Positions 32,048 to 42,842 of a DNA stretch of 64,000 bases are shown piece by piece. Position numbers and translations under genes: made by a program. The DNA is from Dugong dugon (taxonomy: Eukaryota; Chordata; Mammalia; Sirenia; Dugongidae): contig CM057477.1 of the NCBI GenBank assembly GCA_030035585.1, positions 60,493,447 through 60,557,446 on the forward strand, written 5' to 3'. Each line of letters starts with the position of its first letter. Position 1 is the first letter of the stretch. The notes under the pieces were generated by a model. It saw nothing but the letters and a program-made list of their open reading frames with translations. It did no database searches and was not told where the DNA came from.

Positions 32048-34786
32048 TTTTTTTTAATTAAATATTTTATTGTACTTCAGGTGAAGGCTTACAGAACAAA
32101 CAGTTTCTCATGTAACAGTAGTACACATGCTGTTTTATGACTTTGGTTAACAACCCCACAACATTTTAACCCTCTGAATTCTCATCTTTTTTTTTTGGTG
32201 AAAATACACATAGCCAAAGATACACCATTTCAAAACTTTTTACTTACACATTTAAGTGACATTGACTATGCTCTTCCAATTGTGCTGCCGTTCTCGCCCA
32301 AGATGAAGGCTTACAGGACAAAATAGCCTCCCATTTAACATTACTATAAATGTTGCCCTATAACAGTGGTTAACAATCTCACAACACATCAACAGTATCC
32401 TTACTCAACTGGTGTTCCTTATCTCAGCTTCCTACTCCCCCTCTGCCTTCTGGCCCTTGTCACTGGACTCCTGTACCTCGTTAGTCTCATTTAGTTTTAC
32501 TGGGCTGTCCACTCCCAGGCTGAACAGTGAACCTCGAAGGTAACTTCACCTCTGAGCTGAAAGGGTGTCTGGGGGCCACACTCTTGAGGTTTCTCCAGTC
32601 TCCTCTAAGCCAGTAAATCTGGTCTTTTCTTTTTTTTTTTTGGGAGTTAGAATTATGCTCTACATCCTTCTCCAGCTCTGGCCAGAACCCTCTGTTGTGA
32701 TCCTGGTCAGAGCAGTCACCGGTGGTAGCCGGGCACCATCTAGCTGTACTGGACTCAGTCCGGTGGAGGTCTTGGTAGCTGTGGTCAATTAGTCCTTTGG
32801 ACTAATCTTTTCGTTGTATCCTGTTCTCTTCATTCTCCCTTGCTCCCGAAGGGATGAGACCAGTGGAGTATCTTAGCTGGCCGCTCACAGGCTTTTAAGA
32901 CCCCAGACACTACTCACCAAGGTAGAATGTAGAGCATTATCTTTATAAGTAGTGTCATGCCAATTGAGCTAGATGTTCCCCGAGACCATGGTCCCCAGAG
33001 ACCGCCGTCCAACAACTCAGTCCCTCGGGGAGTTTGGATGTGTCCATGGGGCCTCCATGACCTTTCCTTGTGCAGGTTGTGTTAGTTTCCCTTGTACTGT
33101 GTACTGTCTCACCTCTCATCCAAGATACCGCGTATCTATTGCCTATTTAGTATTTCGCCCCTCTCCGCTCCCATCCCTGGTAACCAACAAGGATTGTTAC
33201 ATTTTGCACGTGAATTTTTTCATGGGTTTTTACAATAGAGGTCTCATACAATATTTGTCCTTTTGTGATTGACTTATTTCACTCAGCATAATGTCCTCCA
33301 GTTTCATCCATGTTATGAGATGCTTCACAGATTCATTGTTGTTCTTTCTCGTTGCATAGTACTCCATTGTGTGTATGTACCATAGTTTGTTTATCCATTC
33401 ATCTGCTAATGGACATCTACGTTGTTTCCATCGTTTTGCTATTCTGAACAATGCTGCCATGAACATAGGTGTGCATATGTCTATTCGAGTGACGACTCTT
33501 ATTTCTCTAGGATCTATTCCTAGGAGTGGGATTGCTGGATCGAATGGTATGTCTATTTCTAGCTTTCTGAGGAAGCGCCATATCATTTTCCAAAATGGTT
33601 GTATCATTTTGTATTCCCACCAGCAGTGCATAAGAGTTCCCATCTCCCCTCAGCCCCTCCAACATTTGTTATTTCCAGTGTTTTTGATTTGTGCCAGTAA
33701 TGCCGGGGTGAGATGGTATCTCATTGTGGTTTTAATTTGCATTTCTCTAATGGCTAGTGATCGTGAGCATTTCCTCAAGTGTCTGTTGGCCATTTGAATG
33801 TCTTCTTTGGTGAAGTGTCTGTTCATTTCCTTTGCCCATTTTTTAATAGGATTGTTTGTCTTTTTGTTGTAGAGGTGTTGGATTTTCTTGTAGATTATGG
33901 AGATTAGACCTTTGTCTGACTTGTACTGTCCAAAAATTTTTTCCCAGTCTGTAGGTTCTCTTTTGACTCTTTTGGTGAAGTCTTTTGAAGAGCATAGGTG
34001 TTTGATTTTTAGAAGATCCTAGTTATCTAGTTTATCTGTTGGGTTTTGTGTGTTGATGTTTATGGTTTGTATCCTGTTAATGACATGTATTAAGGCCTGA
34101 AGTGTTGGTCCTATTTTTTCTTCTATGAACTTTATAGTTTTAGGCTTTATATTCAGGTCTTTGATCCATTTTGAAGTAGTTTTTGTATATGGTGTGAGGT
34201 ATGGGTCCTGTTTCATTTTTCTGCAAATGGATATCCAGTTTTGCCAGCAACATTTGTTAAAAAGACTGTCTTTTCCCCATTTGATGGACTTTGGGCCCTT
34301 GTCGAAAATCAGCTGACTGTAGGTGGATGGATTTACATCTGGGTTCTCAATTCTGTTCCATTGGTCAATGTCTCTGTCATTGTACCAGTACCAGGCTGTT
34401 TTGACTACTGTAGCTGTATAGTAGGTTCTGAAGTAAGGTAGTGTGAGTCCTCCAACTTTATTCTTCTTCTTCAGTAGTGCTTTACTTATTCGGGGCTTCT
34501 TCCCTTTCCATATAAAGTTAATGATTAGTTTTTCCATCTCTTTGAAGAATGTTGTTGGTATTTGGATCGGGATTGCATTGTATTTGTAAATTGCTTTAGG
34601 TAGAATTGCCATTTTCACAATGTTGAGTCTGCCTATCCATGAGCATGGTATGTTTTTCCATTTATGTAGATCCCTTTGGGTTTCATGCAGCAGTGTTTTG
34701 TAGTTTTCTTTGTATAGGTCTTTTACATTCCTGGTCAGATTTATTCCTATGTATTTTATCTTTTTAGGGGCTATTGAAAATGGTAT
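32048..34786 (-). mobile_element. younger L1 LINE (copy B), 5'-truncated, exact 16-bp target duplication
   Basis: The target duplication tcctcctcctattctt is at 32032-32047 and 34787-34802, exact. The T run at 32046-32055 is the poly(A) tail. Next comes a 3'UTR with an odd double start: a tail-like segment (32048-32177), a segment like copy A's 3' end (32178-32295), then the normal 3'UTR (32300-33229). ORF2 follows to the truncation at 34786. Confidence 0.9.
33230..34786 (-). pseudogene. L1 copy B ORF2 C-terminal half, two nonsense changes
   Basis: 519 codons of a single frame, read right to left, from the RT thumb region ([20 protein letters not shown]) through TLMHCWWEYKMIQPFWK to the natural stop at 33230-33232. 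Only two internal stops occur: TAG at 34019-34021, where related copies have Trp (LDN-W-DLLK), and TGA at 33650-33652. There are no frameshifts, so this copy is young relative to copy A. The endonuclease and RT catalytic motifs are absent because of truncation. The open frame also runs upstream through copy A sequence to about 35164, with no biological meaning likely. Confidence 0.92.
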
Positions 34787-35967
34787 TCCTCCTCCTATTC
34801 TTGATTCTTCTTCTTCCCCTGTTGCTCCAGGTGAATAGAGACCAATTTTTGTGTCTTGGATGACTGCTGGCAAGCTTTTAAGATCCCAGGCACTACACAA
34901 CAAACTAGGAGGTTGAACAGAAGCACTATACATGTTATTAGGCAAAATTAACTGGGATGTCTGATGAAACCATGACCCTAAACCTCCAAACCAAGGAACC
35001 AAATCCCATAAGGTGTTTGGTTGTACATAAGCAAACTTGGCAGCTACTCTTTTCTTTTCTTTGTTTTTCGTATCACACAACTTTTGCCATTTCAATTTTT
35101 TACCAGTGTACAACTTATTGATATCAATTACAGTAATCCGATGTGTAACCCTACTCGTAATCAATGAGATTTTTCCATCACTGTTAACTCCCCTTTTTCC
35201 CCTCCTTCCTGCCTCTGGTATCCACTAATAAACTTTGGTCTCTGTACATTTGCCTTTTCTTGTGTTTTTATATAAAAGAGGTCATACAATGTTTGTCCTT
35301 TTATGATTGCCTTATTTTGCTCAGCATAATGTCTTCAAGCTCCATCTATACCGTAGCATGTATCAAGACTTCATTTCTCCTATTGTCTGAGTAGTATTCC
35401 ATTGTATGTATGTACCACATTTTGTTTATTCATTCGTCTGTTGATGGGTATTTAGGTAGTTTCCATCTTTTGGCTAATGTGAATAATACCGCAATGAACA
35501 TTGGTGTACAAGTCTCTTTTTGAGTCTCTGCTTTCAAGTCTTTTGGGTATATACCTAACAGCGGAATTACTGGGTCTTATGGTAGTTTTATTTTTATTTT
35601 TGTTTTTTGAGGAACTGCCGCACTGTTTTCCGTAATGACTGTACCATTTTACATTCCCACCAGCAATGGATAAGTGTTCCAATTTCCCTGCATCCTAGCC
35701 AACATTTGTTATTTTCTGTTTTTTTTTTTTTTTTTTTTTAATCTTAGACATCCTAGTGGGAATGAAGTGGTATCTCATTGTGGCTTTGATTTGCATCTCT
35801 CTGGTGGCTAATGATACTAAACATCTTTTCATGTGTTTGGTGGCCATTTAAGTGTACTCTTTGGTGAAATGTCTATTCAAGTCCTTTGCCCATTTCATAA
35901 TTGGGTTATTTTTCTTTTTATTGTTAAGTTGTAGAAGTTATATATATATATAGTGGTTATTAGATTC

Positions 35968-36714
35968 GTGTAGTTGATTTTTTTTCCTTGCTCTTTCTAT
36001 TGTTAATTTCTACCTTGATGGCATTGTGGTCAGAGAAGATACTTTGAATTATCTCAGCGTTTTGGATCTTGTTGAGGATTGCTCTGTGGCCTAAGATGTG
36101 GTCTATTCTGGAGAACGTTCCATGTGCATTGGAAAAGAATGTGTACTTTGCAGCGGTTGGATGGAGTGTTCTATATATGTCTATGAGGTCAAGTTGGCTG
36201 ATTGTGCCCTTTAGGTCTTGTGTATCTTTGCTGAGTTTCTTCTTAGTTGTTCTGTCCTTTACTGAGAGTGGTGTGTTGAAGTCTGCTACTGTTATTGTGG
36301 AACTGTCAATTTCTCTTTCAGTGTTGTTAGAGCTTGTTTTATGTATTTTGGAGCCCTGTCATTGGGTGTGTAGATGTTTATTATGGTTATGTCTTCATGA
36401 TGGATCGTCCCCTTAATCATTATATAGTATCCTTCTTTGTCTTTTATGCTGGATTTTGTTTTAAAGTCTATTTTATGTGAGATTAGAATTTCCACTCCTG
36501 CTCTTTTTTGGTAGTTGTTAGCTTGATATATTTTTTTCCAACCTTTGACTTTTAATAAATTCACATCTTTGTTTCTAAGGTGTGTCTCTTGTAGACAGCA
36601 TATTGATGGATCCTGTTTTCTTATCCATTCTGTCACTCTCCATCTCTTTATGGGTGCATTGAGTCCATTTACATTCAGTGTAATTATTGATAGATGTGAG
36701 TTTGTTGCTGTCAT
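35968..36714 (-). pseudogene. L1 copy C ORF2 endonuclease domain, single frameshift, 3'-truncated
   Basis: ATG at 36714. The first 140 codons are open (ITLNVNGLNAPIKRWRVTEW, CCLQETH with the catalytic Glu, then GYYIMIKGTIHHEDITIINI) to TAA at 36292-36294. A one-frame shift there leads into an uninterrupted second segment containing ADFNTPLS (catalytic Asp/Asn), RIDHILGH and SDHNAI (catalytic Asp/His). It stays open to the element's end near 35968. The domain is therefore complete in content but needs one frameshift correction, and ORF2 stops before the RT domain. Confidence 0.9.
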
Positions 36715-37195
36715 TTTGTAGTGCTTTTTTTTTGTGGTGCTGAAGTTTTCTTTGTTCTTCTTACTCTCTTGTGCTGAGTTACTTTTGTTTGTGGATTTTT
36801 TTTCATTTGTTTTGTTTTTGTAGGTTTTGTTCTTGCTGAGACTTTATGTTTTTCGTCTTTTTTTTTATGAGTTGGTTTGTTAACTTTCTTTGTGGTTACC
36901 ATGAATTTTACCCTTATCTTTCTAAGTTTGAAGCAGTCTACCCTTACTTGGTATCGCCTTGCCTTCCTCTCCATTAGAAGGTTCTATAACTATGCTGTCT
37001 ATTCCCTCTTTTATTGTTTTGATGTTTTTGTCATCCATCGATTGACTGCTCTGATTCCCTGTTGTATTTCTTTTGGTTTTGGATAGTCCTCGAGAGTTCA
37101 TTTCCTAGATTGGTATCTGGCTGGTATGATCCCGCATCCTAGGTCCTGCCTGAGGGCTGAAGCTGTTTGTCCTCTCATCGAAGAACTCCCTTTGA

Positions 37196-38188
37196 TTATT
37201 CTTGTAAGTTTGGTTTGACTTTTACATATTCCCTTAGTTTCTGTTTATCTGGAAATGACCTAATTTCACCATCAAATTTGAACAAGAGTTTTGCAGGATA
37301 TATTATTCATGGCTGACAATCTTTTTCTTTCAAGATTTTATATATGTCATCCCACTGCCTTCTTGCCTGCATGGTTTCTGCCGAATAATCTGAGGTTAGT
37401 CTTATTGTTTCTCCTCTGTATGTGACTTCTTGTTTTTCACGAGCTGCTCTCAGGATTCTTTGTTTGTCTTTAGTTTTGGCAAGTGTGAATATGATATGCC
37501 TTGGTGATTTTCTTTTGGGGTCTCTTCTATATGGGGTTCGTTGAGCTTCTTGGATGGCCAGCTTTTCATCTTTCATGATATTGGGGAAGTTTTCTGTCAG
37601 CAGTTCCTCAATGATCCTCTCTTTGTTTTCTGTTTTCTCCCCCTGTTCTGGGATGCCAATCACTCATTAATTTTTGCTTTTAATTGTGTCCCACATAACT
37701 CTCAGGGTCTCTTCATTTTTCTTTGTTCTTTTTTCTCAGTTTTCGTGATACAGAGTTGTATCCACGTGTTTGTCTGCAGTTCCACTCAGCCTGTCTTCCA
37801 CGGTTTCAAATCTGCTTCTCAGCCCTTTTATGACATCATCCATTTCTGAAATCTTGTTGTTTATCTTTTGGATTTCTAATTGTTGTTTTTGTATAATTTC
37901 TAGTTGTGAATTTATTTTGGCATTTTGTTTCTGCATCATCTTCCTGAATTCTTCCAATTTTTTGTCTGTATTTTCCATGAATTTGTCTATTTTTTTCTCA
38001 TGTTTGTCAGCTTTTTGCCTCAGTTCTTGGAAAATTCCGAGTATTATAGATTTGAATTCCCTATCAGGTACTTCTAGTGCATTTTCTTCCACAGGAGAGT
38101 CATCTGGTGTTTTAATTTGGACACCTGCTGGAACCATCCTGTCCTGTTTTTGTAAATGTTTTGATATTGTTTGTTGTTTTGGGGGCAT
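37196..38188 (-). pseudogene. L1 copy C ORF1 (RNA-binding protein), one frame, four stops
   Basis: 331 codons from ATG at 38188 to TAA at 37196, very near the usual L1 ORF1 length of about 340. Codons 1-60 form the N-terminal region. Codons 60-150 are a coiled coil (DKHEKKIDKFMENTDKKLEE, then QLEIIQKQQLEIQKINNKI). The RRM follows (IIEELLTENFPNIMKDEKL, then RKSPRHIIFTLAKTKDKQRI), and the C-terminal domain is at the end. No frameshift is needed, but in-frame stops occur at codons 151 (TGA), 174-175 (TAA TGA) and 294 (TGA, probably a CpG change of CGA). The normal protein trimerises and coats L1 RNA. This copy cannot make it. Confidence 0.9.
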
Positions 38189-38739
38189 TCAGTAGATATT
38201 TCTCTCATTTATTGTTTGTAGATTTGTTTGTTTTGTCTCTTTTTTACAAGAAAAAAATTTGAGTATGTCTGAGCAGGCAGACTGTGTGCTCTTTGTTGTT
38301 TGCTCGTCTGTGCACTCAATACTTTTCCCCTCCTCCAACTGGCAGGTTCAGTCACTCAGATATGGTACAGCAGGGCAGGTCTAGCTGAAAAGGAGCCACT
38401 GGGACGGGTTGTTTGTGGCACTCACTACAGCCACCTGGGCGGGTCGGTAATCAGTGCTGGGAAGGTTCCAGTAGGCCGTGCCTGCACTGCTTGGTGGTGT
38501 GATGTCAAGCGCACGGTGCAGGTAGGCAGGATGCAGCGGGGAGATGGTTATGTGTGGAGCTAAGCTGGATATGGGAGAGAGGAGAGAGGAACAGGGGCCA
38601 AAAAACATACAAACAAACAAAAAAGAATGCTAGGGGAGCTTGCCGTTGGAATGGAGAGATGAGAGACTATGAAATGGAGAAAAACAGAAAGGGGAAGAGG
38701 AAGAAAAGAAAAGAATGAACAAATAAAAATCAGAAAGGT

Positions 38740-40080
38740 TAAAGAACCGCAAATTTCCCAGGGATCCCACTGATGCAGCTATGCGGTCTGGGGAAGTTGC
38801 TCTCAGGTGTCGCAGCACAGCTTGGCCAGAAGGCGCAGAGGCATACAAAGCCTGGTATTCAGGGATCAGAAAGAGAAGGAGGATATAGAGAGATCAGAAA
38901 CTGAGCAATGAAGAAAGACAAAAGGGAAAAAGAGGGAAAAGAAAACAAAACAAATAAAAAAAAAAAAAGAACACGAAAGGCCCCCCAAAAAACAGGAAAA
39001 AAAACAACAAAAAAAGAAATGTCCACAGGGATCCCTCTGCACATTTGTGGAAGCTGAAGGGGAGTCTCCCTGGCACGCAGCTCCACCTGGCCAGAAAGGG
39101 CTCCCAACTCAAAAAAAGGAAAAGAAAACAGACAAACAATTCAAAATGAAGAAAAGCCCTGGGATCCCACTAGTGTGGTAGCCCAGACCGGCAAGCAGCT
39201 CCATATTCGAATGGAGCTCCGCAGCCCCTCACGAGAAAGCAAGGATGGCGCACAGAGCCAGACACTTGAGCGAAAGGAGGGGAGGCGGTGAGAGGCAAGC
39301 AAAAAATCCAAAGAAGCAGGAAAAAAAAAAAAGAAAAAAAAGGAAGCAACACCAGCAGCCAACAAATGGTACTCAGAGAGCCAGCCAGTGTGGGCTGGTG
39401 TTTCTGGACAAGAGACTGTGTCCACGGGAAGCAGAGGAGGCCAAGTGTGGGTGAAGAAGGGTGGAGAGTGGGAAAGCGCATATCACAAATTGCCGGTGCT
39501 CTGGAGCCCCTCAGGAAGAAACAAAGATGGCACACGGAGCCAGGCACTTGAGTGAAAGGAGGGGGAGGTGGCGAGAGCAAGTGAGAAATCAAAAGAAGCA
39601 GAAAAAGAAAAGCAACACTAGCAGCCAACAAATGGCACCCAGAGAGCCACCCACTTGGGTGTGTGGAATCCAAGCAGCCGGCGCCTCCCGGTCAAGAGAC
39701 CATGGCCGCAGGAAGCAGAGGAACAAACAAACAAAAGCCCCAGGATCCCACCAGCGCAGCAGCCCAGACCGGGAAGCAGCTGCACACGCGAAAGGAGCTC
39801 TGCAGCCCTGCAGGAAGAAGCAAAGATGGCACACGGAGCCAGGCACTCGAGCAAAAGGAGGGGGAGGAGGCGAAAAGCAAGTGAGAAATCAAAAGAAGCA
39901 GAAAAAAAAAAGCAACACTAGCAGCCAACAAATGGCACCCAGAGAGCTGCCCGCTTGGGTGTGTGGAATCCAAGCAGCCGGCGCTTCCCAGTCAAGAGAC
40001 TGTGGACGCAGGAAGCAGAGGAGCCTGAGCCGGGGTGAAGAGGGGTTGGGGGTGGGAAAGCATACACTGCAAATTACCAG
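38740..40080. repeat. tandem monomers in the L1 5'UTR, about 280-300 bp each
   Basis: The block caaagatggcacacggagcc occurs at 39522 and 39821 (spacing 299), with a diverged form at 39240 (spacing 282). The block ggcacccagagag with cttgggtgtgtggaatccaa recurs at the same spacing. The block atcccacnagngnngnagcc-like plus gcccagaccgg recurs at about 39165 and 39746. A fourth, more diverged unit starts near 38760. Mouse L1 promoters are likewise built of monomers. Confidence 0.85.
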
Positions 40081-40261
40081 CTGTTTTGTCTCCCACTGGA
40101 CGCTCCATGAGGCTGCTTTCTCGTACCCTCGTTTGCTGGTCTCCAATAGGAGTCCAAGATGGTGGATCCACACTGCGTTAGCTGGTAGGGGACCTCTGTA
40201 TGAATCTCTCCTTGCTCTCCGTTCTCTTTCAGTATTCTCACTCCATTTGGTGCTCGGCTGA
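39527..40261 (+). other. antisense ORF inside the L1 5'UTR, 244 codons
   Basis: On the strand opposite L1 transcription a frame starts with ATG at 39527 (context aaagATGG, A at -3 and G at +4) and stays open for 244 codons to 40261. The frame is open upstream to 39461, but the first codon there is GTG. The product would be basic and repetitive: QVRNQKKQKKKSNTSSQQ occurs twice because the frame spans two monomers. It reads toward the L1 5' end, the same geometry as primate L1 ORF0. No domain is recognisable, and coding is unproven. Repetitive GC-rich DNA can give such a frame by chance. Confidence 0.4.
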
Positions 40262-40392
40262 GTTCTTCATCTCTTCATTTGATGTTCTGGGTTTCAGGAT
40301 TGTTGCATTCTCTGTTTGGCTTAGTTTTTCGGATTGTTGCTGTGGAGGGATGGCGTGGTGCTTCTGCCTAGAGCGCCATCTTGCCGGAACCC

Positions 40393-42388
40393 GGTTATTA
40401 GATTCTTGTTGGACATATGGTTTCCGAAGATATTCTCCCATTCAGTAGCTTGCCTTTTCACTTTTCTGATAAAGTCTTTTGATGAAAAACAGTTTTTAAT
40501 TTTTATGAGGTTCCATTTATTTCTTTTGTCTTTTGCTGTTCATCCTTTTGTTATTGTATTAGATAATCTGTTGTTAAAGGCTAGGCCTGACAGCATTGCC
40601 CCTGCTTCTTGTTCTAAGAATTTTATGGTTTTAGTTTGCACATTTAGGTCCTTAATCCATTTTGAATTTGTGTATGGTGTGAGGCATGGACCCTATTTCG
40701 TTTTTCTGCATATGGAAATCTGTCTTTTCTCCAAAGAGACTCTTCTTTCCCCATTGAATGGACTTAGCACTTTTGTCAACAATCAGTTGGCCAAGGATGT
40801 GTGAGTTTATTTCTTGACTCTCAATTTTTTTTATCGGTGTATGTGTCTACTGTTATACCAGTACCAGGCTGGTTTGATTATTGCAGCTGTATAGTATGTT
40901 TTAAAATCAAGAAGTGTGAGTCCTCCTACTTTGTTCTTCTCTTTCAACATTGCTTTTAGCTATACAGGGCCTCTTGCCATTCCATATAAAGTCAAGGATT
41001 GGTTTTTCTATTTCTGTAAAGAAGGCTGTTGGAATTTTGATCAGGATTGCTTTGAACCTGTAGATGGTTTGGGGTAGTATTGACATCTTAACAATATTAC
41101 GTCTTCCAATCCATGAGCATGGAACATCTTTCAATTTATTTAAGTCTTCTTGAATCTCTTTCAGTGATGTTTTATAGTTTTAATTGTATAAGTCCGTCAC
41201 ATCACTGGTTAGATTTATTCCTAGGTATTTTATTCTCTTAGATGCTGTTGTAAATGGAGTTGCTTCCCTAATTTCCTTTTGAGATTTCTCATTGCTCATA
41301 TATAGAAACCCAACTGATTTTGTCTGTTGACTTTCTACCCTGCAACTTTGCTAAATTCTTCTAGCTCTAGAAGCTTTCTTGTGGACTCTATGGGATTTTC
41401 TATGTATAGAATCATATCCACGAATGGAGATAATTTCACTTCTTCTTTTCAAATGTGGATACCTTTATTTGCTTATTTTTCTTGTTTTATTGCTCTGGTT
41501 AGGACTTCTGATACAATATTGAATAGAAGTGGTGAGACAGAGCACCCTTGTCTTGTTCCTGATTTCAAGAAGAAAGCTCTCAGTCTTTCTCCATTATGCA
41601 TACTATTGGTTGTTGGCTTTTCATATATGCCCTGAATCACATTGAGGAATTTCCCTTCTATTCCGATCTCCTTTAGGGTTTTCATCAAGAGAGGGTGTTG
41701 AATTTTATCAAATGCTTTTTCTGCATCTATAGAGATCATCATGTAGTTCTTTTCCTTTTTCTGTTGATGTGGTGTATTACCTTGATTGATCTTCTAATGT
41801 TGAAGCATCCCTGCATTCCTGAAATAATTCCCACTTGGTCATGGTGTATGACTCTTTTAATATACTGTTGGATTCTGTTCGCTAGAATTTTGTTGAGGAT
41901 TTCACGTCTATATTCATAAGACATATTGGCCTGTAGTTTTATTATTTTGTGGTGTCTTTGCCTAGTTTGGGTACCAGGGTTATGTTTGCTTCAGAGAATG
42001 AATTAAGGAGTATTCCTTCCTTCTCTATCTTTTGGAAGAGTCTGAACACTATTGGTCTCAATTCCTCTCCAAATGTTTGGTAAAATTCCCTAGTGAAGTC
42101 ATCTGGTGAAGGACTTTATTTTTGCGGGGGAGGAAAGGTTTTTGATCACTGATTCAATCTCTTCACTTGTTATGGGTCTGTTGAGACTTTCTATTTCCTC
42201 TTGAATCAGTTTAGGTAGGTTGTGTGCTTCTAAGAATTTGTCCATTTTATCTAGGCTACTCAGTTTGTTGCCATGCATTTGTTCATAACATTCTGTCTTA
42301 ATTCTCCTTATGTCTATCAGGCCAGTTGTAATGTCCCCTCTTTCATTTTTTACTTTGGTTATTTGCATCTTTGTGCTATTGCTTCCGA
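40393..42388 (-). pseudogene. L1 copy A ORF2, reverse transcriptase part
   Basis: Sense reads right to left. The segments are 42395-42099 (start of the RT region), 41924-41739, 41742-41473 ([14 protein letters not shown] with the first catalytic Asp, then [16 protein letters not shown]) and 41134-40907 ([17 protein letters not shown]). The active-site box that should read FADD is altered near 41416-41426 to something like FVD, losing a residue. Stops and frameshifts separate the segments. The remaining C-terminal part lies beyond copy C at 34787-35967. Dead copy. Confidence 0.85.
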
Positions 42389-42634
42389 AATACAAAGAAA
42401 GTTTGAAAGCTTCCCCATCTCCCTGGGGACAGTGCTCAAAAGTCAGGAAAGATTTAAGAGAGCTGAGTCAAGTGCTCTGTACTCAGAACCTCAAAGACCT
42501 CAGACACTGGTCAAAAATTTTAAGTAAAAACCAAGTGCTGTTATAATCACAGAAACAAGGCAACTCTCAGCAGTGAATTCACACAACTCTCCATTCTCCT
42601 GTTGGCCATTTGCCACTTTTTATCTGTGTTTTAA
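42389..42634. other. unassigned DNA
   Basis: Begins at the 5' truncation of L1 copy A. Nothing recognised. Confidence 0.35.
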
Positions 42635-42842
42635 GGAACCCTGGTGGCACAATGTTTAAGTGCTCAGCTGCTAAGTGAAATGCTGGTGGTTAAAACACAC
42701 CCAGTGCCTCTGAGGGAGAAAGACCTGGAGCTCGGCTCCCTTAAACAATACAGCCAAGAAAACCCTATGAGGGCAGTTCTATTCTGTCACATGGAGTTGC
42801 TGTAAGGAGAAATCAACTTGATGGCACATAACAACAGCAACA
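42635..42842 (+). mobile_element. AfroSINE with RTE-like tail
   Basis: Head aaggaaccctggtggcacaa, core aaaaccctatgagggcagtt and a long tail gatggcacataacaacagca plus acaaca. Confidence 0.9.

Larger units (their letters stand above)
35968..40392 (-). mobile_element. younger L1 LINE (copy C): complete 5' end, lost 3' end
   Basis: 5' end at 40392, 5'UTR 38189-40392, ORF1 37196-38188, inter-ORF region 36715-37195, and ORF2 from 36714 to about 35968. It stops just past the endonuclease domain. No reverse transcriptase and no 3'UTR are present. The flanks ggttattagattc (35955-35967 and 40393-40405) are identical and extend to 17 of 19 bases, so it inserted into copy A by a process that duplicated the target. 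Confidence 0.9.
38189..40392 (-). promoter_or_regulatory. L1 copy C 5'UTR/promoter with YY1-like start
   Basis: 2.2 kb, GC- and CpG-richer than anything else in the window. Minus-strand CAAGATGGCGC lies within 18 bases of the 5' end (plus strand gccatcttg, 40375-40383). Known human L1s carry a YY1 site at this place that fixes the transcription start. The body has long A-rich tracts and the repeated monomers at 38740-40080. Activity is inferred from position, not shown. Confidence 0.75.
31452..42388 (-). mobile_element. older L1 LINE (copy A), split by two younger L1s
   Basis: Pieces at 31452-32047 (3'UTR), 34787-35967 (3'UTR and ORF2 end) and 40393-42388 (ORF2) join into about 3.7 kb of one inverted, 5'-truncated L1. 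Junction 1 is marked by tcctcctcctattctt on both sides of copy B. Junction 2 is marked by ggttattagattc on both sides of copy C. The 5' end falls in the RT domain near 42388. Confidence 0.85.

Noticed and set aside
36711..36974. 87-codon very basic minus-strand frame between L1 ORF1 and ORF2
   Set aside because: Inter-ORF L1 DNA rich in A on the sense strand gives Lys/Thr codons by composition. No counterpart is known in L1.
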